This document shows positions 51,505-62,905 of a DNA stretch of 64,000 nt, in pieces. The DNA comes from Choanephora cucurbitarum (Eukaryota; Mucoromycota; Mucoromycetes; Mucorales; Choanephoraceae): positions 124,001 to 188,000 of the forward strand of contig JAIWNI010000006.1 in NCBI GenBank assembly GCA_025331435.1. The letters are read 5' to 3'. The position numbers and the translations under genes are program-made. A model generated the notes under the pieces. That model was not told the origin of the DNA. It ran no database searches and saw only the letters and a program-made list of their open reading frames with translations. The first letter of the stretch is position 1. Each line of letters starts with the position of its first letter.

Positions 51505-52743
51505 GCTTAAACTACTTAGCATTATTTCAAAAATGGCATACAGACAGTCTGGCAAGTAATGCTTTAGTCTGTTGCTTTTGCTTAATGGTTTGCTTAATAA
51601 GATTATCAATAAAGTGCCGAATGCTTAACTGTAAGTGTATATTAAGTAAAAATGAGCTGAATCACATTACTCAATCTGATACCATTGATATTGTCATTTA
51701 GTTGTTTTTAATGTGAGCCCTTGGCTGTCATTGAAGAACAGTTGTTCTTGGGACTCATTCTGATGCGAGGTACTTTTTTTATTACACACAGGCAAAGACA
51801 TAGAACCTCATAATGCATTATCTTTTAAGCAATTAGTAGCATCCAATTCCATTCAAGTTTGTACTGCATCCAATGTCTAAGCACTTGATAGGTAGTATTT
51901 ACTTTAAGTTTTAAAGGTGATGAATCTAGACGCATGTAGCCTAAAAAGCTGTTGTATCAGTCCTATGAAAGGTTCCTACAAAGTTTTCTTTTTCACTTTT
52001 CTTGCTCTACTAGTATTTTTGTCTTTGTCTATCTTGAGTTTGAAGGAATACAATTGAAACTGCTCAGAAATCATTAACTCATTGACAACAATTATGTATG
52101 GCGCATCGACGAGACAATTGCCATTCAATTTAAGAGCGTCAATATTCTCAAGATCTGCACTCTTATATTGAGCATACTCTCAAATCAAATATTCTTAAAC
52201 CGAGCAATCACTGTACAATCACGGTCGACAAGTCATTCTATTCTACTAAAGCTACTTGATTGGAATAGCAAAAATAGCACTATCTTTCTGCGGCTCAAAC
52301 AATTAAGTACAGCGATTGCAATGAGCGGTCATGCCGTCATACCATAACGAGGTAGATAGGTTATTGATGCGTACATGAACTAACTCAACTTTTGTATTAA
52401 CAAGGCTCCTATGTACCGCAAATTCATAATCGACTCTTCATAAAGATGTCAATTAGTCTAATTGGTCTCGTCCGAATAATGAGCTTAGTTTTTTCTTTTC
52501 TTTTGTCAAAGCACACGTCTTGAATAGCTCAAAATTTATTGTAGTAGTTAATTAGGCATACAAAAGCAACCCAGTTTGATGATTGTTCTATAGTTTGTTT
52601 GAATCAAATTTTTGACTATATGATTGTTCTCACAATCATTCTATTGTGATCAAAAGATAAATTTGATGGTCTAAAATATTGAAAAAAATGCAATATAATT
52701 CTCTTCTTTTTTATCTCTTTTGTCGTCATCTGTGTCCAGCTAA
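51505..52743. other. Intergenic region with a copy of the dispersed 28-bp repeat
   Basis: About 1.2 kb before MSH4. At 52158-52185 it holds a second copy of the repeat seen at 4293-4320 (26 of 28 bases identical). A CATTCAATTTAAGAGCG segment upstream of it (52122-52138) resembles the inverted part of the 4.3 kb element. No gene was recognised. Confidence 0.5.
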
Positions 52744-55700
52744 ATGTCGTTAACAAATAGAAGTGTAGCATCTCCTTCTCTCTTTAAAAGAAGAGCAACT
52801 TCTTGTGCAAATCGATCTGTGGCTAGTCAATTCATTTTAAGACCAACGACAGCAGGCACCGCTCGATCTGCAGCTGCATCCAATCGCATCATGGCTATTG
52901 CTGAAGGAAAAGGAATAACTTTTGAGATTGGTATCTGTAACTTTGACATAACAAGCTGTGAGATTACTTTATGCCAGGTAAGTCAAACGCAGATGTTAAG
53001 AAGCATAGGATTTGAGACTGATTTCTCTAAAAGTTTTCTGATCAATCAACATACTCGCAAACACTTCAGAAAATTTACTTGAATGAGCCATTGAAAATCA
53101 TTATGTCTAGTTCTCATACTGAGACTCAAGGAAAGCCAAGCAGTGAACAAGGGGAGAACAAGTTAAAAAAAGCTATTCAGCAGCAGTTTCCTCATACACC
53201 TATACTGTTTTTAACACAGAAATTGTTCAACAAGGATGTTGGAAAGCAATGGGTACAGGAATATGCTTTGCAAGAGGATGCGGCTGGTTTGTTGATTGGT
53301 ATCTCTACAAAGTATATTATGAGCTAGATAAAAGAAAGGGATAGTTGACAGAGTAAACATACTTACTCTTTTTTTTAAGGCATTGTTGTTTAGCAGCGTT
53401 TGCTGCTGTTTTCCGGTAAGAAAAAAAAAGAAGCAGATCGCAATGATTCGAGAGTAACAGTTGATATGAGTCAGTTATACAATCGATACAGAGAACTATA
53501 CTTTTACTCCACATACAATCAAGTTTACCTATCAGGGAGCCGAAGGAAGCATGATGATAGACGCTATCACTGCCAAAAATCTTGAACTTGTAGCCAATAC
53601 AACAGATAGGCATACACATAACACACTATTCGATGTATTAAATCGTACATCTACACCTATGGGTAAGCGTCTGCTACGTATAAACATACTACAGCCACCT
53701 TGTTCGTTGGATGTTATTAAGCATCGCCTGGATATGGTTGAAATGCTTTCTCAAAGCGAAGAATGTATATTCAATATACAGGCCTGTCTGAAGCATTTGG
53801 TTGATCTTGATCATACTATTGCATACATTGTCAAGATGCCCAGAGATAACGAGTCAATCAAAAAGTCATCTAGTATAGCCATCCATCATGCTGAAACAAA
53901 AATCAACCAGGTAATTGGGCTGAAGCAAACCATCAAAAGCATTTTGTCTATTGCCGCTTGCTTGACCCCGAAAAAAGACTGTCTCTTGATCAACAAGATA
54001 TATACACTTCTTAACAATCCAGTCTTTCATGAACTTGAAAGAATAATTCAAGACACAGTAAATGAAGAAGTTTGTATACAAAAGACTAGCTTGGGAATTC
54101 AAAACCAACGATGCTATGCTATCAAAGCTGGTGTCAATGGCTTGCTTGATGTAGCTCGACAAACATACAAGGAAACTACAGAAGATATATACGAGTTAGT
54201 TGAGCAATACAATGAATCCTATGGTCTACAAATGAAGCTGCAATTCAATGCATCAAATGGATTCTATATCACTATGGTTCGAGCAGCTGAAGAAGAGCGT
54301 GATTTGCCTACAGAATTCATTAATGTGATCAAAAAGAAAAAAACGATACGATGTACTACTGTTGTGCTGGTAAAAGAAAAAGAGAGAACACAAACACCTT
54401 CAGCTTGACTCACTCATATTCCATAGCTTCAAAAAAATTTCCGGATTCATGAATCATTAACAGAAGTTTATTTGATGTCTGATCAAATTGTTACTGAATT
54501 GCTGAATGTGTTTCGAGACAATATCAACGTGTTATATAAAGCATCTGAAGCCATCGCTTTACTAGACATGCTAACTTCTATAGCTGCCTGTCATGTTTCG
54601 TCTGATTACGGTATAGTATTTGGAAACTCTATAAGGATGTACTCCTCTCTACTTACTCATTTATTATGCTAATTCACCCTTACATTTGATAAAGTACGCC
54701 CAGAATTCTCAAATACAATAGCTATAAAAGCAGGCCGACATCCCATCTTAAGCCAGATACTCTCATTTCCATTGGTACCAAACGATACGTTTGCGTCTCT
54801 ATCAAGTAGTTTTCAGTTCATCACCGGTCCTAATATGAGTGGAAAGTCTACCTATTTACGTCAAGTTGCATTGTTGACAATCATGGCTCATATAGGCTCC
54901 TTGTAAGTCTTTTTCTTTGTGATCATATTGTATTTTATTGATAGCACTTCGTTTAAGCGTGCCTGCAGAATATGCTTGCTTTCGTTTAACTGATCAGGTA
55001 AACACAAAGCTCAATGCATATTTTCTTGTTCAAATACTAACATGGCTGTTTTGCTTAGCTTTTGTCAAGGTTGGCAAATGATAATAGTTTCTCTGATATC
55101 GGAACATCGTCTTTTATGTCGGAAATGAGAGAGACGGCTTACTTACTGCAACATGTGACTGATCGCAGCTTAGTTATAATTGACGAGCTGGGCAGAAGCA
55201 CTTCTCCTAATGATGCTCTATGTATCGCAGCCGCAGTGTGTGAGGACTTGCTTCTTACGAAGGTAATAAGCATCAAATAATGTGCATAAAGAGGGGAACT
55301 AAATGATCTATCCAGGCTTTTTGTTTCTTTGCTACTCATCTACATCAATTGACGCGAACACTTGATGTTTATCCAAATGTAGTCAACTTGCAGTTCAAAG
55401 TCAACGTGACAGTAATATGTACATAACGCTTCAAGTCATGGTGATACTAAAGGAGTGTTTTGAATTTAGAAAACAAAAGACAGCGACTATACAGTAGATT
55501 ACCAGTACAAGATCGAAGATGGTAGTCTAAACTCGAAAGGCAGTTATGGTAAGGCTAATTTTGCTTTGTTGATCCTCTTTAAGCTCAAAGCCGAAATTCT
55601 CTTGCAGGTATACAGACAGCACATATTTTAGGCTTTCCAAAGACTGTGCTTTCCTGCGCGTACAAAATCGTGGCTGAAGTATACTACTGTTATGTAAACA

Positions 55701-55989
55701 GTTTTTATTAGCGTCTAACATTTATTCCTTAAAAAAAACCTTCATTCAGTTTGAAAACCAAGGTCAGAAAACAAATCCTCAAATTAAGAAAGATAAGCAA
55801 GTGACAGAAAGAGAGCGAAAGTTATTATGGGTAATTATATATGTGATGGGCAGATGACTTTGTAAACCAATCAAAAGACGTTAGTTTGCAGACAAAGTGT
55901 TGCAATTAGGTCAAGTTCAAATATCTAATGAGCAATTACACGAACAGTTTTATCAACTTCAAAATAACATGTTAGAGGAAAAGGATTAA
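52744..55989 (+). CDS. MSH4: MSH4, meiosis-specific MutS homologue
   Basis: Thirteen exons: 52744-52977, 53034-53311, 53380-53415, 53475-54369, 54427-54610, 54695-54902, 54958-54997, 55059-55262, 55316-55411, 55470-55548, 55608-55678, 55750-55830, 55885-55989, giving 836 aa with all phases consistent. MutS core and lever blocks ([19 protein letters not shown]), Walker [10 protein letters not shown] (587-595), [15 protein letters not shown] signature loop ([17 protein letters not shown]) and Walker [12 protein letters not shown] (Asp667-Glu668) are intact. The N-terminal mismatch-binding domain I of MutS is absent, as in MSH4/MSH5. MSH4-MSH5 stabilises recombination intermediates and promotes crossovers in meiosis. 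It lies tail to tail with MTR4, 85 bp apart. Confidence 0.93.
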
Positions 55990-56074
55990 GAAACGAATAC
56001 ATATTTATATACTTGGAAACAGGGGAAATAAGATGCATGGTAATGAGAAACGTAAAACGAAAATGCGAATTAAA

Positions 56075-59000
56075 TTACAAATAAAGTGAAGCGGCAAAGA
56101 TAATGTCTCTGTGAATTCTGTTGATACCCTCAGAAAATTTGTTTTCTAATTCAGAGTTACCAATACTTTTGGCAGCAGCACACATTTGTCTTAAAAGTTC
56201 TTCGAGACGTCTAAAAATACGAATCAAAGAACCTTCATAGACTTCAGTCATTTTACAGATTTGGTAGAACTTTGCACCTTGACACCAAGCAAATACAACA
56301 TCCATCAATTCAGGCTTAAATTTCTCGAGATAAGCTTCTTCTTCAATATTCATCTTGCATTCGTTGGACACTTTGACAATACGGCGTGCTGTTTCCTGCA
56401 TCAGACGCAATGGTGCGGATAATTCTTCCTGTAATTTGGCTTTGTTTTCTACTTTCTCATCAAACACGAAACAACTTAGAAGGGCAACAGCTTGATCAAC
56501 AGTAAGATCATTGAAGACTCCTTGGAAGATCATTTCAGTCAACAACAATTCGTCACCAGTACTAATTTCACAAGCGACACGGCCTTTCATTTCAACAACA
56601 TCTGAGGAGGTTGTGAAACCAAGTCTATAAGGAATATTAGTTATAGAGTACTTTCTGCTTCCTTTAAAAAAATATTACCTTCTCATCACTCGCTTTCTAC
56701 TCTTAAGTTCTTCTAGTTGTATAATAGATTGAGCATCTGCCATTTTTCTCTTAAGTGCCTTGATCTTATTGACTACATTGACCTTCTCCATATACTTATC
56801 ATACAAGGCTGGTAGTTCTTCAGATTGCGACAATGGATGAGACTGAAGTGCTTCTTCCAGAACAACAATTTTAGCAACAAGTTTCTTGAATGAAGGATCT
56901 TTGATGCCCATGTTTGTCACAGGATCCAATAAGGGAATATTGTCAGGGAATCGCTTCTTAACCTCCAGAATAGACTTATAAACAGCTGTCAGTGCATCCT
57001 TGCTGCGAAGATTTTTGGGCAAGTTAAGACGTATATGGCTCATGCATTCAATCGCATTCAGTGAGACAGGTACAGCCATCAAGGAGCCCTCATGGTCTTT
57101 AGGTGCAGGCTTGATACCCACTGAATGGCCTGCAGCATCCTTTGAAAGAGAACTGTCATTGGAGCAATATAGGAGAACATCAAGGATGTATTCGGGATCA
57201 GCTTCTGCTTCTTTCTTTGACCTCGATTTGACTTTGTTGTGTGTAATCACAACACCCCATCCAAAATCTAAATCATTGTATCGGATACGAGCTAATCGTC
57301 CAGGCTGTAAGAAAGGCAGAGCATAAGTGGGATGGTTCATGACATCACGAACATCTTGAGTGTAAGTTTCGATCTGTTTACGGATTTCATAGTAAGAAGA
57401 AATATCATCTTCATGATCGACAACAATTGCCTTCTTTTGCTGCTCTAATTCTGCAATCTCTTTTTCATATTGGGGAATGTTGGCATTGTTTTGAAAAGTA
57501 TAGAAACATTTCTCCAGCATATACTCAGGACTAACACCTTCCACACGTAGCAAGTTCAAAATCATATTATAACTCAGATGGAAAGCAGAGTTCATACGAT
57601 CTGATTCACCCTTGACCATACCCTTAGCAACAGCAGGCTCCATCTTTTCATCAATCATCATAATGACTACACCACGCTCATCAAGACCACGACGACCAGC
57701 ACGACCAGACATTTGGATATATTCACCTGAAGAGACCCAACGCAATCCTTTGCCATCAAACTTACGTACACTTGTAAACACCACTGTCTTAGCAGGCATG
57801 TTCAGACCGATAGAGAAAGTTTCTGTAGCAAACAAGACCTTGAGCAAACCCTCTTGGAAGAGAACTTCAATAGTTTCCTTCATGATAGGCAAAAGACCAC
57901 CATGGTGGACACCGATACCACGACGAAGTAATGGAAGAAGTTGTTGAATCTGTTGCAATTGGCGATCGTCTTCGTTCAACGAAGAAATGGCGTTTGTAAA
58001 TACTTGAGACACCATGTCGCGTTCACTTTCTATAAACAAGTTCAGTATAAAAACATCCTTTTTTTCACTAAAGAAAACTCACCATCATTGAAATCTAACT
58101 TGGACATTTGAAGAGCATTGGCTTCACATTCTCTTTTAGAGAAAGAAAACACAATAACAGGATGGTAGTTCTTCATCATAACCATCTTAATAATACGATA
58201 AATATCCGATGGCCCATCATTTCTTCCACCTTTGTGAGTCTGACCCTTCTTTTTTCCTCTGCCTTGACCACTGCTTGGATCATCTCCTTGGCTGTTACTC
58301 AATGCAGCTATAGATCGCTGGAAGTTGTCTTCTCTGAATCTGCTTTTTTCATCGACTACCAAGTGGATACCGTCACCACCAGCTGGGAAAAGATAGTGTT
58401 GAAGAGGTGTAGGACGGAAATCGGTGTATACAATGTGACAAGGTTGCTCGTGAATCTTACAAATCCATTCTGCAAACTCCATGGCATTGGGAATAGTAGC
58501 GGACAGGAAAACATATCGCACAGCATCTGGGAGCAAAATGATGGATTCTTCCCAAACAACACCACGCTCTGAGTCTCTCATATAGTGAACTTCATCATAA
58601 ACAACCCAAGCAACTTCACGAATAACTTCTGAGCCTCTATAAAGCATACTTCTTAAAATTTCTGTAGTCATAACAAGACAAGATGCTTGAGGGTTGATTG
58701 TCACATCACCTGTCAACAAACCAACATCGCCAAATTCCTCAGTAAATTCTCGAAACTTTTGGTTTGATAAGGCTTTGATAGGCGATGTATAGATGACACG
58801 TTGCTTGTTTTTCAAACATTGAGCAATGGCGTATTCGGCAACTACTGTTTTACCGGCAGATGTGTGAGCAGCAACAAGAACAGACTCATTGCGCTCGATG
58901 GAAGAAACGGCAACACGTTGGAAAGGATCAAGTGTGAATGGATACTCGCGTGCTGGTTCAGCTGGAGGCTTATGTTGAGAGATAGGCACATAAGGATAGT

Positions 59001-59370
59001 TGGGTGGCACTGCTACTTGGTGACGCACAGCATGACTCAAAACAAGCTTTTCGCCTTCCTCAGTCGCAGGTTGTGCTTGAAGGCCTGCAATGTTGGCTAC
59101 CTGCCGAGAAGTTTCTTCCTCAAAGCTATCAGCTACAACAGGTGCGTCTTTTTCAGCTTCTTCGCTGTCTTTTTTTTGTTTTTTGATCTCTTTTTCGTCC
59201 GGTTCCTCGGAAACGGAACGCTTTGTGATTGTTTGTGCATTACTGTCGTCGCGTTGTTCAAGATCATCGGTGGGTTCTTCGAGTTCCTCTTCCATCACAT
59301 CATCGAAGTCATCTTGTGCGGCTTCGCCGCTGAATACGTTGAAAAGATCGGGTGTATCTTCTTCAAACAT
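56075..59370 (-). CDS. MTR4: MTR4, exosome-cofactor DExH RNA helicase
   Basis: Three exons, 58083-59370, 56679-58029, 56075-56624, give 1,062 aa, close to yeast Mtr4. An acidic N-terminal region is followed by RecA1 with Walker A AHTSAGKT (168-175), [17 protein letters not shown] (259-264) and SATIPN; RecA2 with [13 protein letters not shown]; the arch/KOW insertion ([18 protein letters not shown]); and the C-terminal DSHCT domain ([20 protein letters not shown]). It unwinds RNA for the nuclear exosome, alone or in TRAMP, acting in rRNA and ncRNA processing. The complete motif set and length indicate a functional gene. Ski2 is excluded by overall pattern and N-terminus. Confidence 0.94.
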
Positions 59371-59803
59371 GATGTATGTGTTTTATAAGAAAAAGAAGTA
59401 GGCTTTTATTTCGACTTTGTTGAAAAAAATCTGAGATGGTACGAGTCACATACAGTCACAGAATCCACAGCATGAACCTGCAAATCGTTTTGAACAATAG
59501 GGGGTTTCAATAATCGCTTAGTTTCGCATTCTTGGTGTGAATATAATTGATAGCAAAATAGAGAGTTAATAAGAGATATGTTCATTGACTCTCTTCCTAA
59601 AAACCAATTTTTTTTGGATGATGGCTACTCCATAAACAATGGAGTTACAAGGATCTAGCTACCATGAGTCAATAGCATTTTGCTTCTTCTCTTATCTTCT
59701 CTAAAATAAAGTTATCAAATAAGATGTCAACATCAACCAAAACTTTCGATTAATCCAAATTTTCAAATGAATCTACAAACTTTTAAGTCACGCTCATGGC
59801 ATC
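59371..59803. other. Short intergenic region, MTR4 promoter
   Basis: AT-rich sequence of about 430 bp upstream of MTR4 (minus strand). It also precedes the interrupted ORF at 59804. No other feature was recognised. Confidence 0.4.
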
Positions 59804-60283
59804 ATGAAGGATGATCAATTGATGAAGCAAGAAAGTAAGCATAAGCGTTTTGCAGAGCTTCTGAGCAACACAGAATGCGCTGCACAAAAGGTCATTCGTA
59901 TATACAATAATCCCTCGGAAGTTTCCGAAAAGAAGAGAGGTCCTCATCTCAAGACACTTTCTACGGAATATGTTTTAGCCGTGCAGGACATTGTTGCAAT
60001 CAACAACAAAGAAGACAGACAAAACACTGTCAAGTCGACTGGAAGCAAACCTCACGAGATTTACGACCTTGACATCTCTAACGCAGCCCTTTTTAGAGAT
60101 CTGTACTCTATAGGTCTGAAATAGAAGACAGGTGATAGAAAAAATATCATACATGATTCAAGTGCCAACATTACATACACACTTCGCAACGCAGCTAGTC
60201 GAATCGCTGATTTCGTCGTAGATCAAAATGAATTTGACTGCCACTTTGCAGCTATTATGATTCAATGCTTCCTTACAATGTAA
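59804..60283 (+). pseudogene. Unknown ORF interrupted by one in-frame TAG
   Basis: The frame from ATG at 59804 runs 106 codons to TAG at 60122-60124 and stays open in the same frame for 52 more codons to TAA at 60281-60283. Both halves read like natural protein (for example EYVLAVQDIVAINNKEDRQ before the stop and NAASRIADFVVDQNEFDC after it). The simplest view is a pseudogene with one nonsense change, or a gene whose second exon was not resolved. No family was recognised; a transposon-derived origin is possible. Confidence 0.45.
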
Positions 60284-61171
60284 ACATGCCTTTGTTCTTA
60301 TTTCCTCGAAAGTACGAAAAGGCCTCATGTCTTTATTGGAAAAAGGGCAGATTTGTTGATTTCAATCAACTGTACTGAGATATTTCTTACAACGACTAGG
60401 GCAGCCTTTATAATCTTTTCTGAACCTGTTGTCAATGCCCAGCCGATATCAAGGTTATGCTTGTCAAATGTATTTTCCAGGCCCTTGCGTGGCTCAGTAA
60501 TAAAACTTTCAAAACTTTTGACGTTTAAAAACTTATCAAAGTGGCTTTTCTTTCGGTACTCTCTATCCGTCAATTGATTCATGGTTCGAGTACATTTCCT
60601 TGTAATGTAAGAAGCATGAAAAAGCGTAAATGTAATTTGTACCTTTATGGCTTGGTTGGGAATACTCAGACTCTAGGTACACAGGTTTGAGCACACAGGC
60701 TCTATAAGGTGCCATAAGGATTGTGGCTAAAAGAGATCAATCTGACTTGGTGATGGTTTGAAACAAGAATAGAAAGAAAATAGAATGTTTAGACTATAGC
60801 AAATTTTGTTGCTGAGTAAACTAATAGGCCTCTGAAGAGAGGTCAGAAAGATAAAAAAATGATACACATTGAACGCTTGTATTTTGATCCAAACAATCAC
60901 AGTCTATATGGACAAAAATTATTTCGGCAACCAAACTTTTCTTAAATGAAGATGGCGCAACATCAACAATTGTTTATTTTCCTTTCTTATTTCCTGCTTG
61001 TTTAGAAGACAGCTAGTTAAAGAACAACAAAGCATCCTATCATGCTCTTCGGTTTGATGGGTAGATATGGTACTAGAAGAGCCTATAAACATATAGCTAT
61101 ATTCAAATGTGTGAAGGAGGGAGGACAAGATAACAGTTTTCATATAAAGCTACAGGAGGATTAGACCATTA
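60284..61171. other. Intergenic region, nothing clear
   Basis: About 900 bp. A minus-strand frame at 60325-60582 (85 aa, starts MNQLTDREYRKKSHFDKF) is open and fairly natural in composition, but has no recognisable domain and no supporting exons. The rest is AT-rich. Confidence 0.4.
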
Positions 61172-61717
61172 GAGCATCTCCAATGGACTTTCTAAATCAG
61201 ACTTTCTATAATTTACGAAAAAGGAAACGACTAAATATAGCACTCCTCATTTTTCTTCACTCCAATGGACTTTCCAAATCTGACTGACTAAATTTGAACA
61301 ATCAGTTTTGGACTCATACAATATTTTCTCTTCCATCAGTAAATAAAATGTATTCGAACCTTTTAAATGGGTAACCAACAGCTTGAGAACACTGAAGAAC
61401 TATGTAGCTCTTTGACCTGCATCAGCGATACCATTGAGGTAGAAAAACACTAAAAGATATAAAGACAGTGATATACTATTATGCGTGATACTTTCTGACC
61501 GACGTGACTTGCATACTTCTTAAAATTTAGAGCTATTTTTTCATTTGGAAAGTCATTTGGAATATTTCAAAAATCCTCAAATTTGAGGATTTTTTCATAT
61601 TTTTTAGAACATTTCTATATTTGAGGAGTCGATTTTTCCCCATTGGAGTTGCAATATTCTATTTGACTTTCTATATTTAGGGAATTTTGAAAAATAGAAA
61701 GTCCATTGGAGATGCTC
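61172..61717. mobile_element. Harbinger/Tourist-like MITE (546 bp)
   Basis: The element begins GAGCATCTCCAATGGACTTT and ends with the inverse (AAAGTCCATTGGAGATGCTC). The terminal repeats pair over about 23 bp and are flanked by a direct TTA on each side (61169-61171 and 61718-61720). A 3-bp TWA target duplication with GAGCATCTCCAA-type ends is characteristic of PIF/Harbinger MITEs. Internally the TIR motif CTCCAATGGACTTTC recurs (about 61261) and inverted (about 61640), and a perfect 26-bp palindrome lies at 61569-61594. No transposase is encoded, so movement would need a partner elsewhere. Confidence 0.85.
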
Positions 61718-62744
61718 TTATGTGCGACATCTGAAAGCAAGCATGGATGTAAAAGCAAAATTTCGAAACTCAAAACTTTAATATCACGAACTAAGTGTAT
61801 CTTACATTGGCATTTTCAACACAAAATCAGACTTCTTGACTATAGCAAAGACGCAACAATGTGCCTGTTATTGTTATGAATCAGCCTCTCATCCTTTATT
61901 GTTAACATTGTCGTTTTGCTGACATGCTAGGGTAGGATTGCTTGAGATTGGTCTTTGAACACATTTTTCGAGGAGAAAAAAAAGAAGGAATTGATAAAAT
62001 CTGATTTAGAGCAATATATCACAGATGTTTTGTCCCTTTCTTACTCTGAAGCATGTATTTGATTAACATTTTGACAAACGTTTGTCATCAGTTCACAAGA
62101 AAAAATATGCGAGTTTTTCTGAAGCTCGTCTTATTTCGACCAGGTCAGAATAATATGAATTGTTTTCTACTAAGAGTTATCAAAAAAAAAAGTTAAGAAA
62201 CATTTCCAATACACGACATATATACATACATGTATATATAGAACCAACTCAGAAGATTCAGTAGCTCATTTACTTGTAGATGTGGAACAGAATAGTAATG
62301 AACAGAAGATTGTAGTTATAGTAGTTTAGAGACATTTATGAGATAAAAGCATATAGTTTTATTAATTCATTTATTTATTTTTATTTGTTCAGATATAGGT
62401 TTGGGACATATTTTCATTCTATCATTCTTTTTTTGCCAGCCTTTGGTTTCACTTCTGCCGAAAGAAGTTACTTACGGGAGTAGCCGCGTGAAGGCATCTG
62501 GTCTGTACTCCCACTTACCTTAAATTCCTCGAGTATCTACCTTCCCGTGGAAGCTACAAACAAGAAGCGATGAGTCAGACGTTAAATATTAAAAAGAAAA
62601 GGAAGGCTAGATCCCATGACAAATAAACAAGAAGGCTTGACATCAGGAAGAAGAGGGGGGGAGAACTGAGGAACTCGGTTAACTTTGGAGCTTGGTAAGC
62701 AAAGTAACTAAGGAAATAAGGAACTAAGGCGGCCAGAAACTAGA
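61718..62744. other. Intergenic region, nothing clear
   Basis: About 1 kb. A stretch at 62450-62560 is less AT-rich and contains short repeated-looking motifs (TACGGGAGTAGCC, GTACTCCCACTTACC) that pair partly with each other, but no RNA family was recognised. No coding gene is seen. Confidence 0.4.
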
Positions 62745-62905
62745 TGAGAACCAAAAGAGAGAACCAAAAGAGAGAACCAAAGAACCCATAGAATCCAAAG
62801 AGCCAAGAGAGGACCTTAGAACCAAGAGAGGACCTTAGAACCAAAGAACCTTAGAGACAGAGCACCAAAGAACCAAAGCGCCGAAGAACCAAAGAACCCC
62901 AAAGG
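62745..62905. repeat. Purine-rich tandem repeats (GAGAACCAAAAGA and 19-bp unit)
   Basis: GAGAACCAAAAGA is repeated about three times from 62746. A 19-bp unit GAGAGGACCTTAGAACCAA is present twice in exact tandem at 62807-62844. Related AACCAAAGA motifs continue to about 62900. It is a degenerate minisatellite on the plus strand. Confidence 0.8.

Noticed and set aside
62450..62560. Possible structured RNA or tRNA
   Set aside because: No cloverleaf, no T-loop consensus and no box motifs could be found.
62745..62905. CRISPR-like array
   Set aside because: The units are short, directly adjacent and degenerate with no unique spacers; this is a minisatellite in a fungal genome.
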